Source: an uncultured Bacteroidales bacterium (GTDB lineage: Bacteria; Bacteroidota; Bacteroidia; Bacteroidales; Barnesiellaceae). From it: a stretch of 64,000 nt of DNA. This document shows, in pieces, positions 17,448 to 25,351 of the stretch; the stretch's first letter is position 1; every line of letters begins with the position of its first letter. The stretch is from contig CASFYQ010000001.1 of the NCBI GenBank assembly GCA_949298955.1, forward strand, positions 1 through 64,000, in the 5' to 3' direction. A model generated the notes under the pieces. That model made no database searches. It saw nothing but the letters and a program-made list of their open reading frames with translations, and had not been told where the DNA came from. The position numbers and the translations under genes were made by a program.

Positions 17448-19280
17448 ATGAAACAACGATTCTATTTCCTGGTAGGGGTTTATTGCTGGTTTTTCATTAT
17501 GTTTGTCGTGCAAAAGCCTCTTTTCATGCTGTTCCACTGGGATATCTACGGGGGGACCCCGTTGTTGCAGTGGCTGGCTGTAATGTGGCATGGGCGGGGG
17601 CTCGACAACTCGATGGCTGCCTATATAACGGCCTTGCCGGCTCTGCTCACCACGGCGACGGTCTATCTGCGCGGAGCCTGGTGGAAACCCGTGTTGCGCA
17701 CCTATTTTGCGCTGATTGCCGGGGTGGTGTCGGCCATCACCTTGGGCGATTTGGTGCTGTATAGCTTCTGGGGTTTTCGCATCGACGCCACACCGCTCTT
17801 TTACCTCACCTCACCGGCCGATGCCGTGGCCAGTATTCCCGCCTGGCAAACGGTGGTGATACTGTTGTTTATCATGGCTTATGCCGTGCTGCTCGTGTGG
17901 CCGTTGTGGCGATGGTCGGGCAAGGTGGTACAATGGACGAAACCTCGTCGGCCGCTGCTTTCGTTTGTCGCATTGTTGCTGCTCACCGCTGCATTGTTTA
18001 TCCCCATTCGGGGCGGATTCACGGTCTCGACCATGAATGTGGGCAAGGCCTATTTCAGTGACCGCATGGAATTGAATCATGCAGCTATCAACCCGGTGTT
18101 CAGTTTGATGTCGTCACTCTCCAAGTCGGAAGATTTCTCATCGCAATATCGTTTCTTCGAACCGGCCGAGGCCAATGCTCTTTTCGAGCCTCTTCGAGGC
18201 GGAGGTCCGTCGGTTTTCCCCTCCGATTCGTCCCAATGGGTAGAACCCGGAGCCAACGTGGTGCTGGTGGTTCTCGAGAGTTTCTCGGGGGCGACGATGG
18301 AGAGCTTGGGTGGCCTTTCGGGGGTGATGCCCAATCTCGAGCAGATTGCCTCCGAGGGTATTCTCTTCACCCACTGCTATGCCAACAGTTTCCGTACCGA
18401 CCGGGGGCTCACCGCTATCCTCAGCGGTTATCCGGCACAGCCCACGGCCTCGATTATGAAATATCCCTCCAAGTCACAGTCGTTGCCGGCCATCTCCAAA
18501 TCGCTGCGGCGCGAGGGCTATGACACGCAGTTTGTCTATGGCGGCGATGCCGACTTTACCAACATGCGCTCCTATTTTATCTCGATGGGTATGGACAACA
18601 TCGTGTGCGACCGTGATTTCCCACTCGGCCAGCGGTTGAGCAAATGGGGGGTGCCCGATCATGTGACTTTCGACGAGGTGTACCGGCTCATTGCCGCGCA
18701 GCCCGAAGGGAAACCGTTTATGAAGATGTTTCTTACGCTCAGCAGCCACGAGCCTTTCGACGTTCCCATGAACCGCCTGGAAGATAAATACCTCAACTCG
18801 GTAGCCTATACCGACAGCTGCCTCGGCGATTTCGTATCGAAGCTCAAAAAACTGCCGGTGTGGGAGAATACATTGCTGGTCTTTGTAGCCGACCATGCTT
18901 TCCGCTATCCCTACAATGTGCAGAATCACGACATCGACTATCACCATATTCCTTTGGTATGGGCCGGTGGTGCCGTACGTGCTCCGCGGGTAGTCGACGA
19001 TTATATGTCGCAAACCGATTTGGCGGCTACGCTGTTGGCTCAGCTGCATATCCCCTACGACGATTTCGCTTTCAGCAAGAATCTGGCCGACCCTTCCCGC
19101 GAACATTTCGGCTATTACACTTTCCCCGATGGTTTCGGCTATATCGACCGCGAGGGGGCTGCCGTTTACGACTGTGCGGCACAGTCGGTTCTCATTAACC
19201 GCAACGATAGCGGCGAGGTGCGGTTAAACAAGGGGAAGGCCTATTTGCAGAAACTGTATGACGACTTGGCTTCACGCTAA
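17448..19280 (+). CDS. LTA synthase-like sulfatase-fold membrane enzyme
   Basis: From ATG 17448 the product is about 610 residues. The N-terminal third has about five membrane segments (FYFLVGVYCWFFIMFVVQKP, VVILLFIMAYAVLLVWPLW and others), followed by a periplasmic alkaline-phosphatase/sulfatase domain. Visible motifs are VVLVVLESFSGATMES (metal site), CYANSFRTDRGLTAILSGYP with the likely catalytic Thr, and LLVFVADHAFRYP. This is the LtaS/MdoB/EptA-like layout. Bacteroidetes have no lipoteichoic acid, so the real substrate is probably another phospholipid head-group transfer (phosphoglycerol or phosphoethanolamine on glycans). The start gives a normal first membrane helix. The GNAT gene follows after 12 bases. 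Confidence 0.82.
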   Translation: MKQRFYFLVGVYCWFFIMFVVQKPLFMLFHWDIYGGTPLLQWLAVMWHGRGLDNSMAAYITALPALLTTATVYLRGAWWKPVLRTYFALIAGVVSAITLGDLVLYSFWGFRIDATPLFYLTSPADAVASIPAWQTVVILLFIMAYAVLLVWPLWRWSGKVVQWTKPRRPLLSFVALLLLTAALFIPIRGGFTVSTMNVGKAYFSDRMELNHAAINPVFSLMSSLSKSEDFSSQYRFFEPAEANALFEPLRGGGPSVFPSDSSQWVEPGANVVLVVLESFSGATMESLGGLSGVMPNLEQIASEGILFTHCYANSFRTDRGLTAILSGYPAQPTASIMKYPSKSQSLPAISKSLRREGYDTQFVYGGDADFTNMRSYFISMGMDNIVCDRDFPLGQRLSKWGVPDHVTFDEVYRLIAAQPEGKPFMKMFLTLSSHEPFDVPMNRLEDKYLNSVAYTDSCLGDFVSKLKKLPVWENTLLVFVADHAFRYPYNVQNHDIDYHHIPLVWAGGAVRAPRVVDDYMSQTDLAATLLAQLHIPYDDFAFSKNLADPSREHFGYYTFPDGFGYIDREGAAVYDCAAQSVLINRNDSGEVRLNKGKAYLQKLYDDLASR

Positions 19281-19292
19281 CCGATACCCGTT

Positions 19293-19793
19293 ATGAAAAT
19301 AAGAGCAACTACAACCGACGATATGGAACTGCTGATGCCGGTCTTTGAGCAGGCCAAACGTTTCATGCGACAGAACGGGAATCTCCATCAGTGGACGGGA
19401 GGCTATCCCTCACGCGAAATCCTTGCAGCCGACATTGCTACCGGCAGCAGTTTCGTCTGTCTCGACGACGAGGGCGTCATCGTGGGTACTTTTTGCTTTC
19501 GTTACGGGCCGGCACCCGAGCCCACCTATGCGGCTATCTGCGACGGTTCCTGGCTCAACGACAAACCCTACGGTGTGATACACCGAATTGCCTCGGCCGG
19601 ACGGGTGGGAGGTATCTTTGCCGCTTGTCTGAACTGGTGTCGGGGGTATATCGACAACATACGCATCGATACCCATCGCGACAATCGGGTAATGCAGGAG
19701 TTGCTCGTGAGGCATGGGTTTAGTCGGTGCGGTATCATCTTTCTGGCCAATGGCGATGAGCGCATCGCTTTTCAGCGAGATTTTTCCCGATGA
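19293..19793 (+). CDS. GNAT-family N-acetyltransferase
   Basis: A 166-residue single GNAT domain. Features are the N-terminal MKIRATTTDDMELLMPVFEQAKRFM, a beta4 strand GVIVGTFCFRYG, the IDTHRDNRVMQELLVRHGFSRCGII C-terminal block of the GNAT fold, and the QWTGGYPS segment found in a Bacteroidetes subgroup. The classical R-G-x-G-x-A acetyl-CoA loop is replaced by RIASAGRVGGI. The substrate is unknown. It is 12 bases after the LTA-synthase-like gene and ends the transcription unit before a strong bidirectional hairpin. Confidence 0.8.
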   Translation: MKIRATTTDDMELLMPVFEQAKRFMRQNGNLHQWTGGYPSREILAADIATGSSFVCLDDEGVIVGTFCFRYGPAPEPTYAAICDGSWLNDKPYGVIHRIASAGRVGGIFAACLNWCRGYIDNIRIDTHRDNRVMQELLVRHGFSRCGIIFLANGDERIAFQRDFSR

Positions 19794-19812
19794 CCCCATC
19801 GCGGTATATACG

Positions 19813-19845
19813 GCAAGAGGCAGGAATTTTTTCCCTGCCTCTTGC
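19813..19845. terminator. Bidirectional terminator between convergent genes
   Basis: A perfect 12-bp stem GCAAGAGGCAGG (19813-19824) / CCTGCCTCTTGC (19834-19845) with a loop AATTTTTTC sits between the GNAT gene (plus) and the subtilase gene (minus). It can serve both strands. Confidence 0.75.
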
Positions 19846-19868
19846 TCGTTATGAGGTCTGTGCATGTG

Positions 19869-22070
19869 TTATTTGACGGTCAGCTTCGTGGTGATGTGAT
19901 TTTTCTCGCCGGTGATACGTACGAGATAGATGCCCGGGGGTATTCCGTTCAAGTCGAGACCGACAGTTTCTCCGGCCTGTACATCGCCGGCATAAAGCCG
20001 GTACACCTCGGCTCCATTGAGCGAGTATAGCGCAATGCTCACTTGCTGGTCATCGCCGGGCAGCAATACCCGGCAGCTTTCTGTGGCCGGATTGGGATAG
20101 ACCATTGGGCGGGTAGGAGCTCCCACCTCTTCGATACCCGAGAGTGCGAGACATTGTACCAGACCGTTATAGGCATCTATTTTACCATAGCCCCACTCAT
20201 TATTTCCCACACCGGCAATATTGCCCGTGTAGCTGTCGGTCTTGGCCGATTGGGCGAATACCTCGCGCACCTGCTCGGGAGTGAGGGTAGGCCGTGCCTG
20301 CAACCAGGTCGCCAATATGCCCGTCACTACCGGGGCAGCCATCGATGTCCCTTCCATCGAACCATAGTAATAGTTGGTGTTGTTGGCATTGTATTGTTCT
20401 ACCACCATGTTGTAATATTGGCCGCGGCTGTTGCTGCAAGTCGAACTGTTGAACGACGATATGAGCATGGAGCCGGGAGCGGCGATATCGGGCTTCATGC
20501 GGCCGTCGGTCGTGGGGCCGTGGCTCGAGAAGGAGGCCAGCTGGTCGACGTTTTGGTAGGAACGGTTGTATATCGTGCTGTTCTTGTGCTCGATGTAATT
20601 GCAGCTGGTGTAGGCTCCCACGGTAATGATGCGGTTGCCGGTGCCTCCAATCTCTCCGATGCTGGTATTGTTGTCGCCGTTGGTAAGTTCAGCAATACCG
20701 AAATTGGAGAACTCGGTGTATTGCGTGTTGGTCCAGGCATTGATTGTGGTCTCTTCGGTGGCCGATACCTCAAATCCTATATAGTAGGTATCTTCTCTCG
20801 GCAGGATACCCACGTCGATGGTGATGTTCCCTTTGTGGTTGTTGGGGTCGGTTGCCGTAGAGATATAAATCTCGCCGTAAACTCCGGTCGGATTGGCAAT
20901 TCTTTGGCTGGTACTGGTCGCTGTCGAGAAGAACGCCGACGAGTAGATTTCTTGGCGTTGGGCTATATCGTAGACGATGACTCGTGCCGAAATCGTTTTA
21001 TTGGGGTCTCCCCAAATATCGATGGCTGTATTTTGGCTACTCCCCAAATCGACTACTGTTTTCAATGTATTATCGCCGGGTTTCAGCGTCTTCTTTATGT
21101 GGAGATTCTCTTCGGCTTCGTTGCCTGCGGCTCCTACCAGCAAGCGGCCTTCGCCTTGCAGCTCGTCGCAGATGCGGTCGAAGGTAGAGGTACCGTCGTG
21201 CGGTCCGATGTGGTATCCGAGGCTCATGTTGATGACACAGGGTTTCCCTACCGACTCGGCGTAGTCATAGATATATTTGATACCGTCGGTAATGCTTGTG
21301 TTGCTGCTGCTGGTGTCGTAGAGGTTGTAGCTGACAAATACCAGGTCGGCATCGGGAGCCACGCCATAGTATTCATTCCCTCGATAGGCCCCGGCGGCAA
21401 TACCGGCCACATGGGTGGCGTGGCAGTCGGTCATATCCTGTTTGGCTGCCACAATCGACGAGGCGGTGGTATATTCCCGACCGTAATAATAGCCGGCGGG
21501 AGGTGTGCCGGTTGCATTTTGGTCCCACACTCTCTTCACACGAAGCTCTTCGCCTGCTGTATTGTAGAAATTGATATGGTTGTATTGGAACCCTCCGTCG
21601 ATGATACCCACCACGACATCTTTACCCGTGTAGGCTTGTGTCAGACCGGTGCCGGCATGCAGGGCGTCGATGTTGGCAAAAGCGGCACTGCGCACCGTGT
21701 TCATGCGTTTATGCACCGGGCGGCCTATTTCGATATACTTGACCGTGGGGAGTTGCGACACGGTTACCAGTTTGTCGGCCGGGATACGGACCGAGAGTAT
21801 GGTACCATATCGGGCATTGATAGAGACCCCGTTTTCGGCGAGACCTTCGAGTTCGTTTTCATCGTTAAGGTGAAGGAAAGCCGATACGATGTCCCGGCTG
21901 TTCTCTTGGGTTACGGCGTAGGTCGATTTGAGTTTGGCGCGTTGAATCGTGGAGGCCGATTCGTAACTGCGCAAAAAATTTTGTGTCGATGGCGACATCT
22001 TCTCTTCGGCATTCATGCCGGGGTGGCAAAGGAATGCCCATAAACAAATGGAAAGTAATACTTTTTTCAT
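19869..22070 (-). CDS. Secreted S8 subtilisin-like serine protease with T9SS-type C-terminus
   Basis: A 733-residue secreted protease. Residues 1-21 are a signal peptide, and about 55-125 a propeptide-like region (VSAFLHLNDENELEGL to LPTVKYIEIGRPVHKR). The S8 domain has Asp158 in GIIDGGFQ, His217 in DCHATHVAGIAAG, the oxyanion region GAAGNEAEE and Ser576 in EGTSMAAPV. An inserted P-domain-like beta region (about 330-450) sits inside the catalytic domain. The last 80 residues (MVYPNPATESCRV to GIPPGIYLVRI) match a type IX secretion sorting domain, so surface display or release through T9SS is expected. It lies 29 bases after a small lipoprotein gene that resembles its propeptide, and the two probably form an operon. 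Confidence 0.9.
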   Translation of the reverse strand: MKKVLLSICLWAFLCHPGMNAEEKMSPSTQNFLRSYESASTIQRAKLKSTYAVTQENSRDIVSAFLHLNDENELEGLAENGVSINARYGTILSVRIPADKLVTVSQLPTVKYIEIGRPVHKRMNTVRSAAFANIDALHAGTGLTQAYTGKDVVVGIIDGGFQYNHINFYNTAGEELRVKRVWDQNATGTPPAGYYYGREYTTASSIVAAKQDMTDCHATHVAGIAAGAYRGNEYYGVAPDADLVFVSYNLYDTSSSNTSITDGIKYIYDYAESVGKPCVINMSLGYHIGPHDGTSTFDRICDELQGEGRLLVGAAGNEAEENLHIKKTLKPGDNTLKTVVDLGSSQNTAIDIWGDPNKTISARVIVYDIAQRQEIYSSAFFSTATSTSQRIANPTGVYGEIYISTATDPNNHKGNITIDVGILPREDTYYIGFEVSATEETTINAWTNTQYTEFSNFGIAELTNGDNNTSIGEIGGTGNRIITVGAYTSCNYIEHKNSTIYNRSYQNVDQLASFSSHGPTTDGRMKPDIAAPGSMLISSFNSSTCSNSRGQYYNMVVEQYNANNTNYYYGSMEGTSMAAPVVTGILATWLQARPTLTPEQVREVFAQSAKTDSYTGNIAGVGNNEWGYGKIDAYNGLVQCLALSGIEEVGAPTRPMVYPNPATESCRVLLPGDDQQVSIALYSLNGAEVYRLYAGDVQAGETVGLDLNGIPPGIYLVRITGEKNHITTKLTVK

Positions 22071-22099
22071 CTATTAAGCTATTTATAAGTGAGTAGACA

Positions 22100-22549
22100 T
22101 TAACGGGGACGCACGGGCGATGAGGCTTCGATATAGGTGATGCCCGGCAGGGCTACAAAGTGCACCAGGCTCTTCAAAGGCATGGCAAAACTGTACATGG
22201 TGTCGTTGTATTTCACACAATATCCACCCAGTTGCGTCACAGCCTCGGTCTCGAATTTGGGGTCGGTGTGCAGAAACCCGCTTACAAGATATTCGCCGTT
22301 TTGGTTGCGCAGGGCAAATCGCTGTACCAGCCGGGGCGAGGGGGTGTATGTGTCAATCTTTTTGCCCGACTGTGTGAGGTCGGCAGTCCAGGCTTCCCAA
22401 AACATGCGGAACGATGCGGATACGGATAAATCCTGAGGAAGGGTGTAGTCGGTCGTCTCGACCGTGTTTTCTGTTTTCGACATATTCTTGTTGGTGTGAC
22501 ATGCAACCAAAGCGATAGCCAGCAACGTCGTGCATATGAATCTCCACAT
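22100..22549 (-). CDS. Small lipoprotein resembling the propeptide of the neighbouring subtilase
   Basis: A 149-residue protein with a signal peptide and lipobox (LLAIALVACHT), so it is probably lipid-anchored. The C-terminal half aligns by eye with the propeptide region of the adjacent S8 protease: YLVSGFLH against IVSAFLH, and LPGITYIEASSPVR against LPTVKYIEIGRPVH, with similar spacing. No catalytic domain is present. A free-standing propeptide-like module next to its protease suggests an inhibitor or folding helper, like the I9-type inhibitors of other subtilases, but this is inference. The gene is first in the operon, preceded by a -7 box at 22576-22583. Confidence 0.7.
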   Translation of the reverse strand: MWRFICTTLLAIALVACHTNKNMSKTENTVETTDYTLPQDLSVSASFRMFWEAWTADLTQSGKKIDTYTPSPRLVQRFALRNQNGEYLVSGFLHTDPKFETEAVTQLGGYCVKYNDTMYSFAMPLKSLVHFVALPGITYIEASSPVRPR

Positions 22550-22575
22550 AATGACAAACAGTTATCTTAGGCGGA

Positions 22576-22583
22576 CAAATATA
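22576..22583 (-). promoter_or_regulatory. -7 promoter box for the lipoprotein-subtilase operon
   Basis: On the minus strand TATATTTG matches TAnnTTTG and lies 27 bases upstream of the lipoprotein ATG. No clear -33 box was seen, only AT-rich sequence with TTTG close by. Confidence 0.5.
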
Positions 22584-22722
22584 AACAAATTTTTGTTTTG
22601 ATGTTACCGTCAGTCGGTAAATATTACATTCCGCCGATGGTTATGCGAGGTTGTGCAAGGAAATGTGTATGTTGAAATAAAAATGTTGAGCGTCGTGGAT
22701 AATGTGTTGCAGGATAGGCGGC

Positions 22723-23835
22723 TTACAATCGTTTCAAGCGGGACGAGAGTAGCGAGTTCAGCTCCTCTTGCGAGGGATTGTTGGCCACGATGGTACCGTC
22801 GGGGCCAATCAAGACCAGATGAGGAATGCCTTGAATCACATACGACAGTATGGCATCGGAATCCCACCCTTTCGGGTCGCCCAGTTGGGGCCACTCCATT
22901 CCGTGGTCGTACACATAGTCGAGCCATTCGTTGCGGTCGGTATCGAGCGAGATGCCCACAATCGAAAACCTGCTTCTGTCGTATTGCCGGTAGAGTTGCA
23001 AAAGATAGGGCGTTTGTCGCTGACAAGGCGGACACCACGAAGCCCAAAAGTCGAGCAATACATATTTGCCGTGCCCGATGTATTGCGAGAGTGTGACCTC
23101 CTTCTCCTCGGGCGTTTGTAGCGTCAGGTCGGTATAAGGCATCTCGGGGGCCACGTTTTTCAATCGCGATAGCATGCGAGAGAGCTTCTGTATGGCCGGG
23201 TTTTTCTTGAAAGTCGTGGCTGCGTTGGCAATCAGTTGCCGTTGTTCGTCGGGCGAGAAGAGAAAGCTGTTTTGCAGGAACAGGTAGACCGATGTCACGT
23301 TGTCGGTGTTGGCCGTGATGTATTTGCGGGTAAGGTCTTCAAGTCCTTGCTGTTCTTTTTCGAAAGCTTGTTTGAGCGCGTTGAAGGTCGTGTTGTTGAG
23401 TTGTCCGGCCAGGTAATCTTTCAGATAGAGTTGCGAGATGGATTGCAGGTGTTTGTCGAATGTTCGCCGCTGGTCTTCGTAGCGTTGCAGCCGGTCGTTC
23501 AGCGGGGTTCCCGACCGGCTCGGAAACGGGTCGAACGATACTCGTATGGTGCCGGATTGCAGAGCGAGCAACAGGGGCGGATATGGTGATTCCCGCTCGC
23601 CGCGAGGTACCAGTATGGCGATGGCCGGCTCCTGTTGGTGTCCCTCGAAAAAGAAGGTTCCGTTGTGGACGGTAGTACTGTCGATGATTTCGAATTGCCG
23701 GTCGGTCAACTTTTGTAAGAAGAGAGTCGTGCCGTCGGGTATGAGGCTTGTTTGTCCGTCGATTTCATATTTATCGTTGCAGCCGGTCAAACTCAGCCCG
23801 ATGGCGATATATCCTATCAGTTGTACTAATTTCAT
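22723..23835 (-). CDS. TlpA-family thioredoxin-like lipoprotein with DUF4369-type N-domain
   Basis: A 370-residue lipoprotein (lipobox SLTGC). Residues about 25-120 are a DUF4369-like beta domain (LFLQKLTDRQFEIIDSTTVHNGTF), followed by a helical linker (about 125-210) and a C-terminal TlpA/AhpC-TSA domain. The redox motif is YVLLDFWASWCPPCQRQ (CPPC) with the cis-Pro segment QGIPHLVLIGPDG. Such proteins reduce or reshuffle disulfides in the periplasm. The length is typical. It is a single gene, about 165 bases from the lipoprotein gene upstream of the subtilase. Confidence 0.88.
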   Translation of the reverse strand: MKLVQLIGYIAIGLSLTGCNDKYEIDGQTSLIPDGTTLFLQKLTDRQFEIIDSTTVHNGTFFFEGHQQEPAIAILVPRGERESPYPPLLLALQSGTIRVSFDPFPSRSGTPLNDRLQRYEDQRRTFDKHLQSISQLYLKDYLAGQLNNTTFNALKQAFEKEQQGLEDLTRKYITANTDNVTSVYLFLQNSFLFSPDEQRQLIANAATTFKKNPAIQKLSRMLSRLKNVAPEMPYTDLTLQTPEEKEVTLSQYIGHGKYVLLDFWASWCPPCQRQTPYLLQLYRQYDRSRFSIVGISLDTDRNEWLDYVYDHGMEWPQLGDPKGWDSDAILSYVIQGIPHLVLIGPDGTIVANNPSQEELNSLLSSRLKRL

Positions 23836-23998
23836 GGTTCTTCTGCTTTTTTATAGTATAAACAGAAGATTTACAACAAGGTTTAACCGATGTTGAAGAT
23901 TAACAATCCCTTTACCGGCCCGGACATCGGGCTGGCACAAGAAATATCTGCCGGGAGTGGGGAATAGGATGCCGGGAGTTTCCCGGGAAAGTCGGGGG

Positions 23999-24262
23999 TT
24001 AGCGGAAACGCTTGAATATGCGGAATATGCGCGAAACAAGTTTGAAGCCCCATATTGCACTTTCGAGTACAGAGATACCGCTGAGCAGATTATTCCCGAT
24101 GTAGCGGGTAATCGAACGGGTCTCGGTAAAGGGCGCTATGGCTTGGCGGTAGGCCTCGTCGACATTTTTCCGCTGTTCGGTAATGGCGGTTTTGAGAGCC
24201 AGCCGTCGGGCCGTAATCTCTTCGAGCGTAAGCCCTTTGGAGTGGGGATGCGGCGTTTTCAT
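23999..24262 (-). CDS. Small hypothetical protein, last gene of the YtxH/holin-like cluster
   Basis: An 87-residue protein of unknown function. The first half is a charged helix (LEEITARRLALKTAITEQRKNVDEAYRQ) and the second half has a hydrophobic and basic helix (ISVLESAIWGFKLVSRIFRIFKRFR) that may lie on the membrane. It begins 1 base after the stop of the upstream holin-like gene, so the two are translationally coupled. The same gene order (YtxH, holin-like, small basic protein) is a recurring envelope-associated set in Bacteroidetes, to my recollection; the function is not known. Confidence 0.65.
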   Translation of the reverse strand: MKTPHPHSKGLTLEEITARRLALKTAITEQRKNVDEAYRQAIAPFTETRSITRYIGNNLLSGISVLESAIWGFKLVSRIFRIFKRFR

Positions 24263-24263
24263 G

Positions 24264-24623
24264 TTATAGAGGCGTTTTATCGTTGTCCAATAGAACTCGC
24301 GAAATAAATCGGGTGATGGGAGTCAGGATAAGCCGTTGCTTGAAGATGACTACGATGGCGATAAGCAGCAGAAACAGGGCACCGAGCAGGGCATAGCTGC
24401 CCACGATACCTACGAGAGGCTCGAGCAGGTAGACCAAGGCGAAAGAGAGGTATATGCCGGCTCCTACGGCAAGCACCAGAATGATGATGAACAGAACCGA
24501 CATGCCCAGAATAACCGATATTTTCTCGGTAGCTGTCAGCTTGGCATAGTCGATTTGTAAGGTGAGGTATTTTTTACCTTCTTCGATAAGTCGTTTGAAT
24601 GCGTTGTCGTGAGTCTCGGGCAT
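24264..24623 (-). CDS. Phage holin family (Holin-X-like) membrane protein
   Basis: From ATG 24623 about 119 residues; the longer frame adds 13 residues of unlikely leader. It has an N-terminal amphipathic segment (FKRLIEEGKKYLTLQIDYAKLTATEKIS) followed by two long membrane helices (VILGMSVLFIIILVLAVGAGIY and YALLGALFLLLIAIVVIF). This is the layout of the putative holin-X/DUF1469 family, which in chromosomes is not a phage gene but an inner-membrane protein often next to YtxH. It overlaps no other gene and is followed at once by the 87-residue gene. Confidence 0.75.
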   Translation of the reverse strand: MPETHDNAFKRLIEEGKKYLTLQIDYAKLTATEKISVILGMSVLFIIILVLAVGAGIYLSFALVYLLEPLVGIVGSYALLGALFLLLIAIVVIFKQRLILTPITRFISRVLLDNDKTPL

Positions 24624-24660
24624 GGCGGTAAATGTTAGAGGAGTTACAATATAGACGAGC

Positions 24661-24693
24661 ATATCAAGGCTACCGGAAGAGTGGCCTTGATAT
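24661..24693 (-). repeat. Intercistronic inverted repeat between the YtxH and holin-like genes
   Basis: A perfect 10-bp stem ATATCAAGGC (24661-24670) / GCCTTGATAT (24684-24693) lies in the 93-base gap of this minus-strand cluster. There is no T-run, so it is more likely an RNA-processing or attenuation hairpin than a terminator. Confidence 0.5.
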
Positions 24694-24716
24694 CCTCATC
24701 ATCGCAGAAGCGAGAT

Positions 24717-24920
24717 TTATTCCACGCTTTTTACCTCTTCGGCAATCTGGTCGACCAGTTGCTCCATCTCTTCTTTTTTCAGACGGATACCTTTGTCGTG
24801 TAGCAGTTTGCAGATGCGAGCTCTCGTATCGGCCCCTTTTTCGGGTGCAAACAAGATACCGGCGACAGCACCCACGGCAGCTCCGCCGAGGAATGCGAAC
24901 AGTAAATTAAGACCTTTCAT
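24717..24920 (-). CDS. YtxH domain-containing protein
   Basis: From ATG 24920 a 67-residue protein. It has a Gly-rich N-terminal membrane helix (LLFAFLGGAAVGAVAGILFAP) followed by EKGADTRARICK and a charged helix, the classic YtxH pattern. YtxH proteins are general-stress, envelope-associated small proteins; their exact role is unknown. It is first of the three-gene minus-strand cluster, with a TATCTTTG box on the minus strand at 24948-24955. The start is chosen because the longer frame adds 13 residues before the usual M-K-G leader. Confidence 0.8.
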   Translation of the reverse strand: MKGLNLLFAFLGGAAVGAVAGILFAPEKGADTRARICKLLHDKGIRLKKEEMEQLVDQIAEEVKSVE

Positions 24921-25065
24921 AATCTTTCCTTTCTTAATGGGGTTATGCAAAGATAACAAAAGAATTGGATTTTTGTTGGTTTTACCCTCAAAGAATTTCG
25001 CTTTTGTGAATTGTTTTCCAAAAAATTATAAAGATAAAACCAACCCGAATCGGGTATTGAAAAAG

Positions 25066-25157
25066 TCACTATCTTTGTTACACGAAGACAGGAGGCGGCT
25101 CGGGATAAAAATATCTGAAACGATGTTTCGATATTTTATTCTCCACTCGCCTTTTCC
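25066..25157 (+). repeat. Promoter-bearing intergenic repeat, copy A (upstream of uvrA)
   Basis: This is the first unit of a tandem pair. It runs CACTATCTTTGTTACACGAA, GACAGGAGGCGGCTCGG, then a hairpin AAAATATC-GAAAC / GTTTC-GATATTTT, then CTCGCCTTTTCC. The TATCTTTG boxes of units A and B start at 25070 and 25158, a period of 88 bases. Related copies are at 31262, 44948 (reversed) and 56717 (reversed). Confidence 0.75.
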
Positions 25158-25242
25158 TATCTTTGTTTCACGAAAATAGGATGCGGCTCGGCAAAAAGTT
25201 CAAGCAAACTTGACTTTCTGCACTTGCCTTTCACTATCTTTG
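25150..25242 (+). repeat. Promoter-bearing intergenic repeat, copy B (upstream of uvrA)
   Basis: The second unit has CTATCTTTGTTTCACGAAAA, TAGGATGCGGCTCGGC, a hairpin AAAGTTCAAG / CTTGACTTT and CTTGCCTTTCACTATCTTTGC. Boxes start at 25158 and 25235 (77 bases). The last box, with TTG 22 bases before it, is a plausible promoter for uvrA, whose ATG is at 25352. Confidence 0.75.
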
Positions 25243-25351
25243 CACTCGCTTTGCCGGGCTGGTCGCGCATTGGGATAATCGCCTTTTGGAGCGACGCATC
25301 GGGGGCATGCAGAGAAAGAAACAAAGGACTTAAAATTATCTCCGAAGAACC

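Noticed and set aside
24264-24623. Prophage remnant based on the holin-like gene
   Set aside because: No other phage gene is near. Holin-X-like and YtxH genes are usual chromosomal neighbours.
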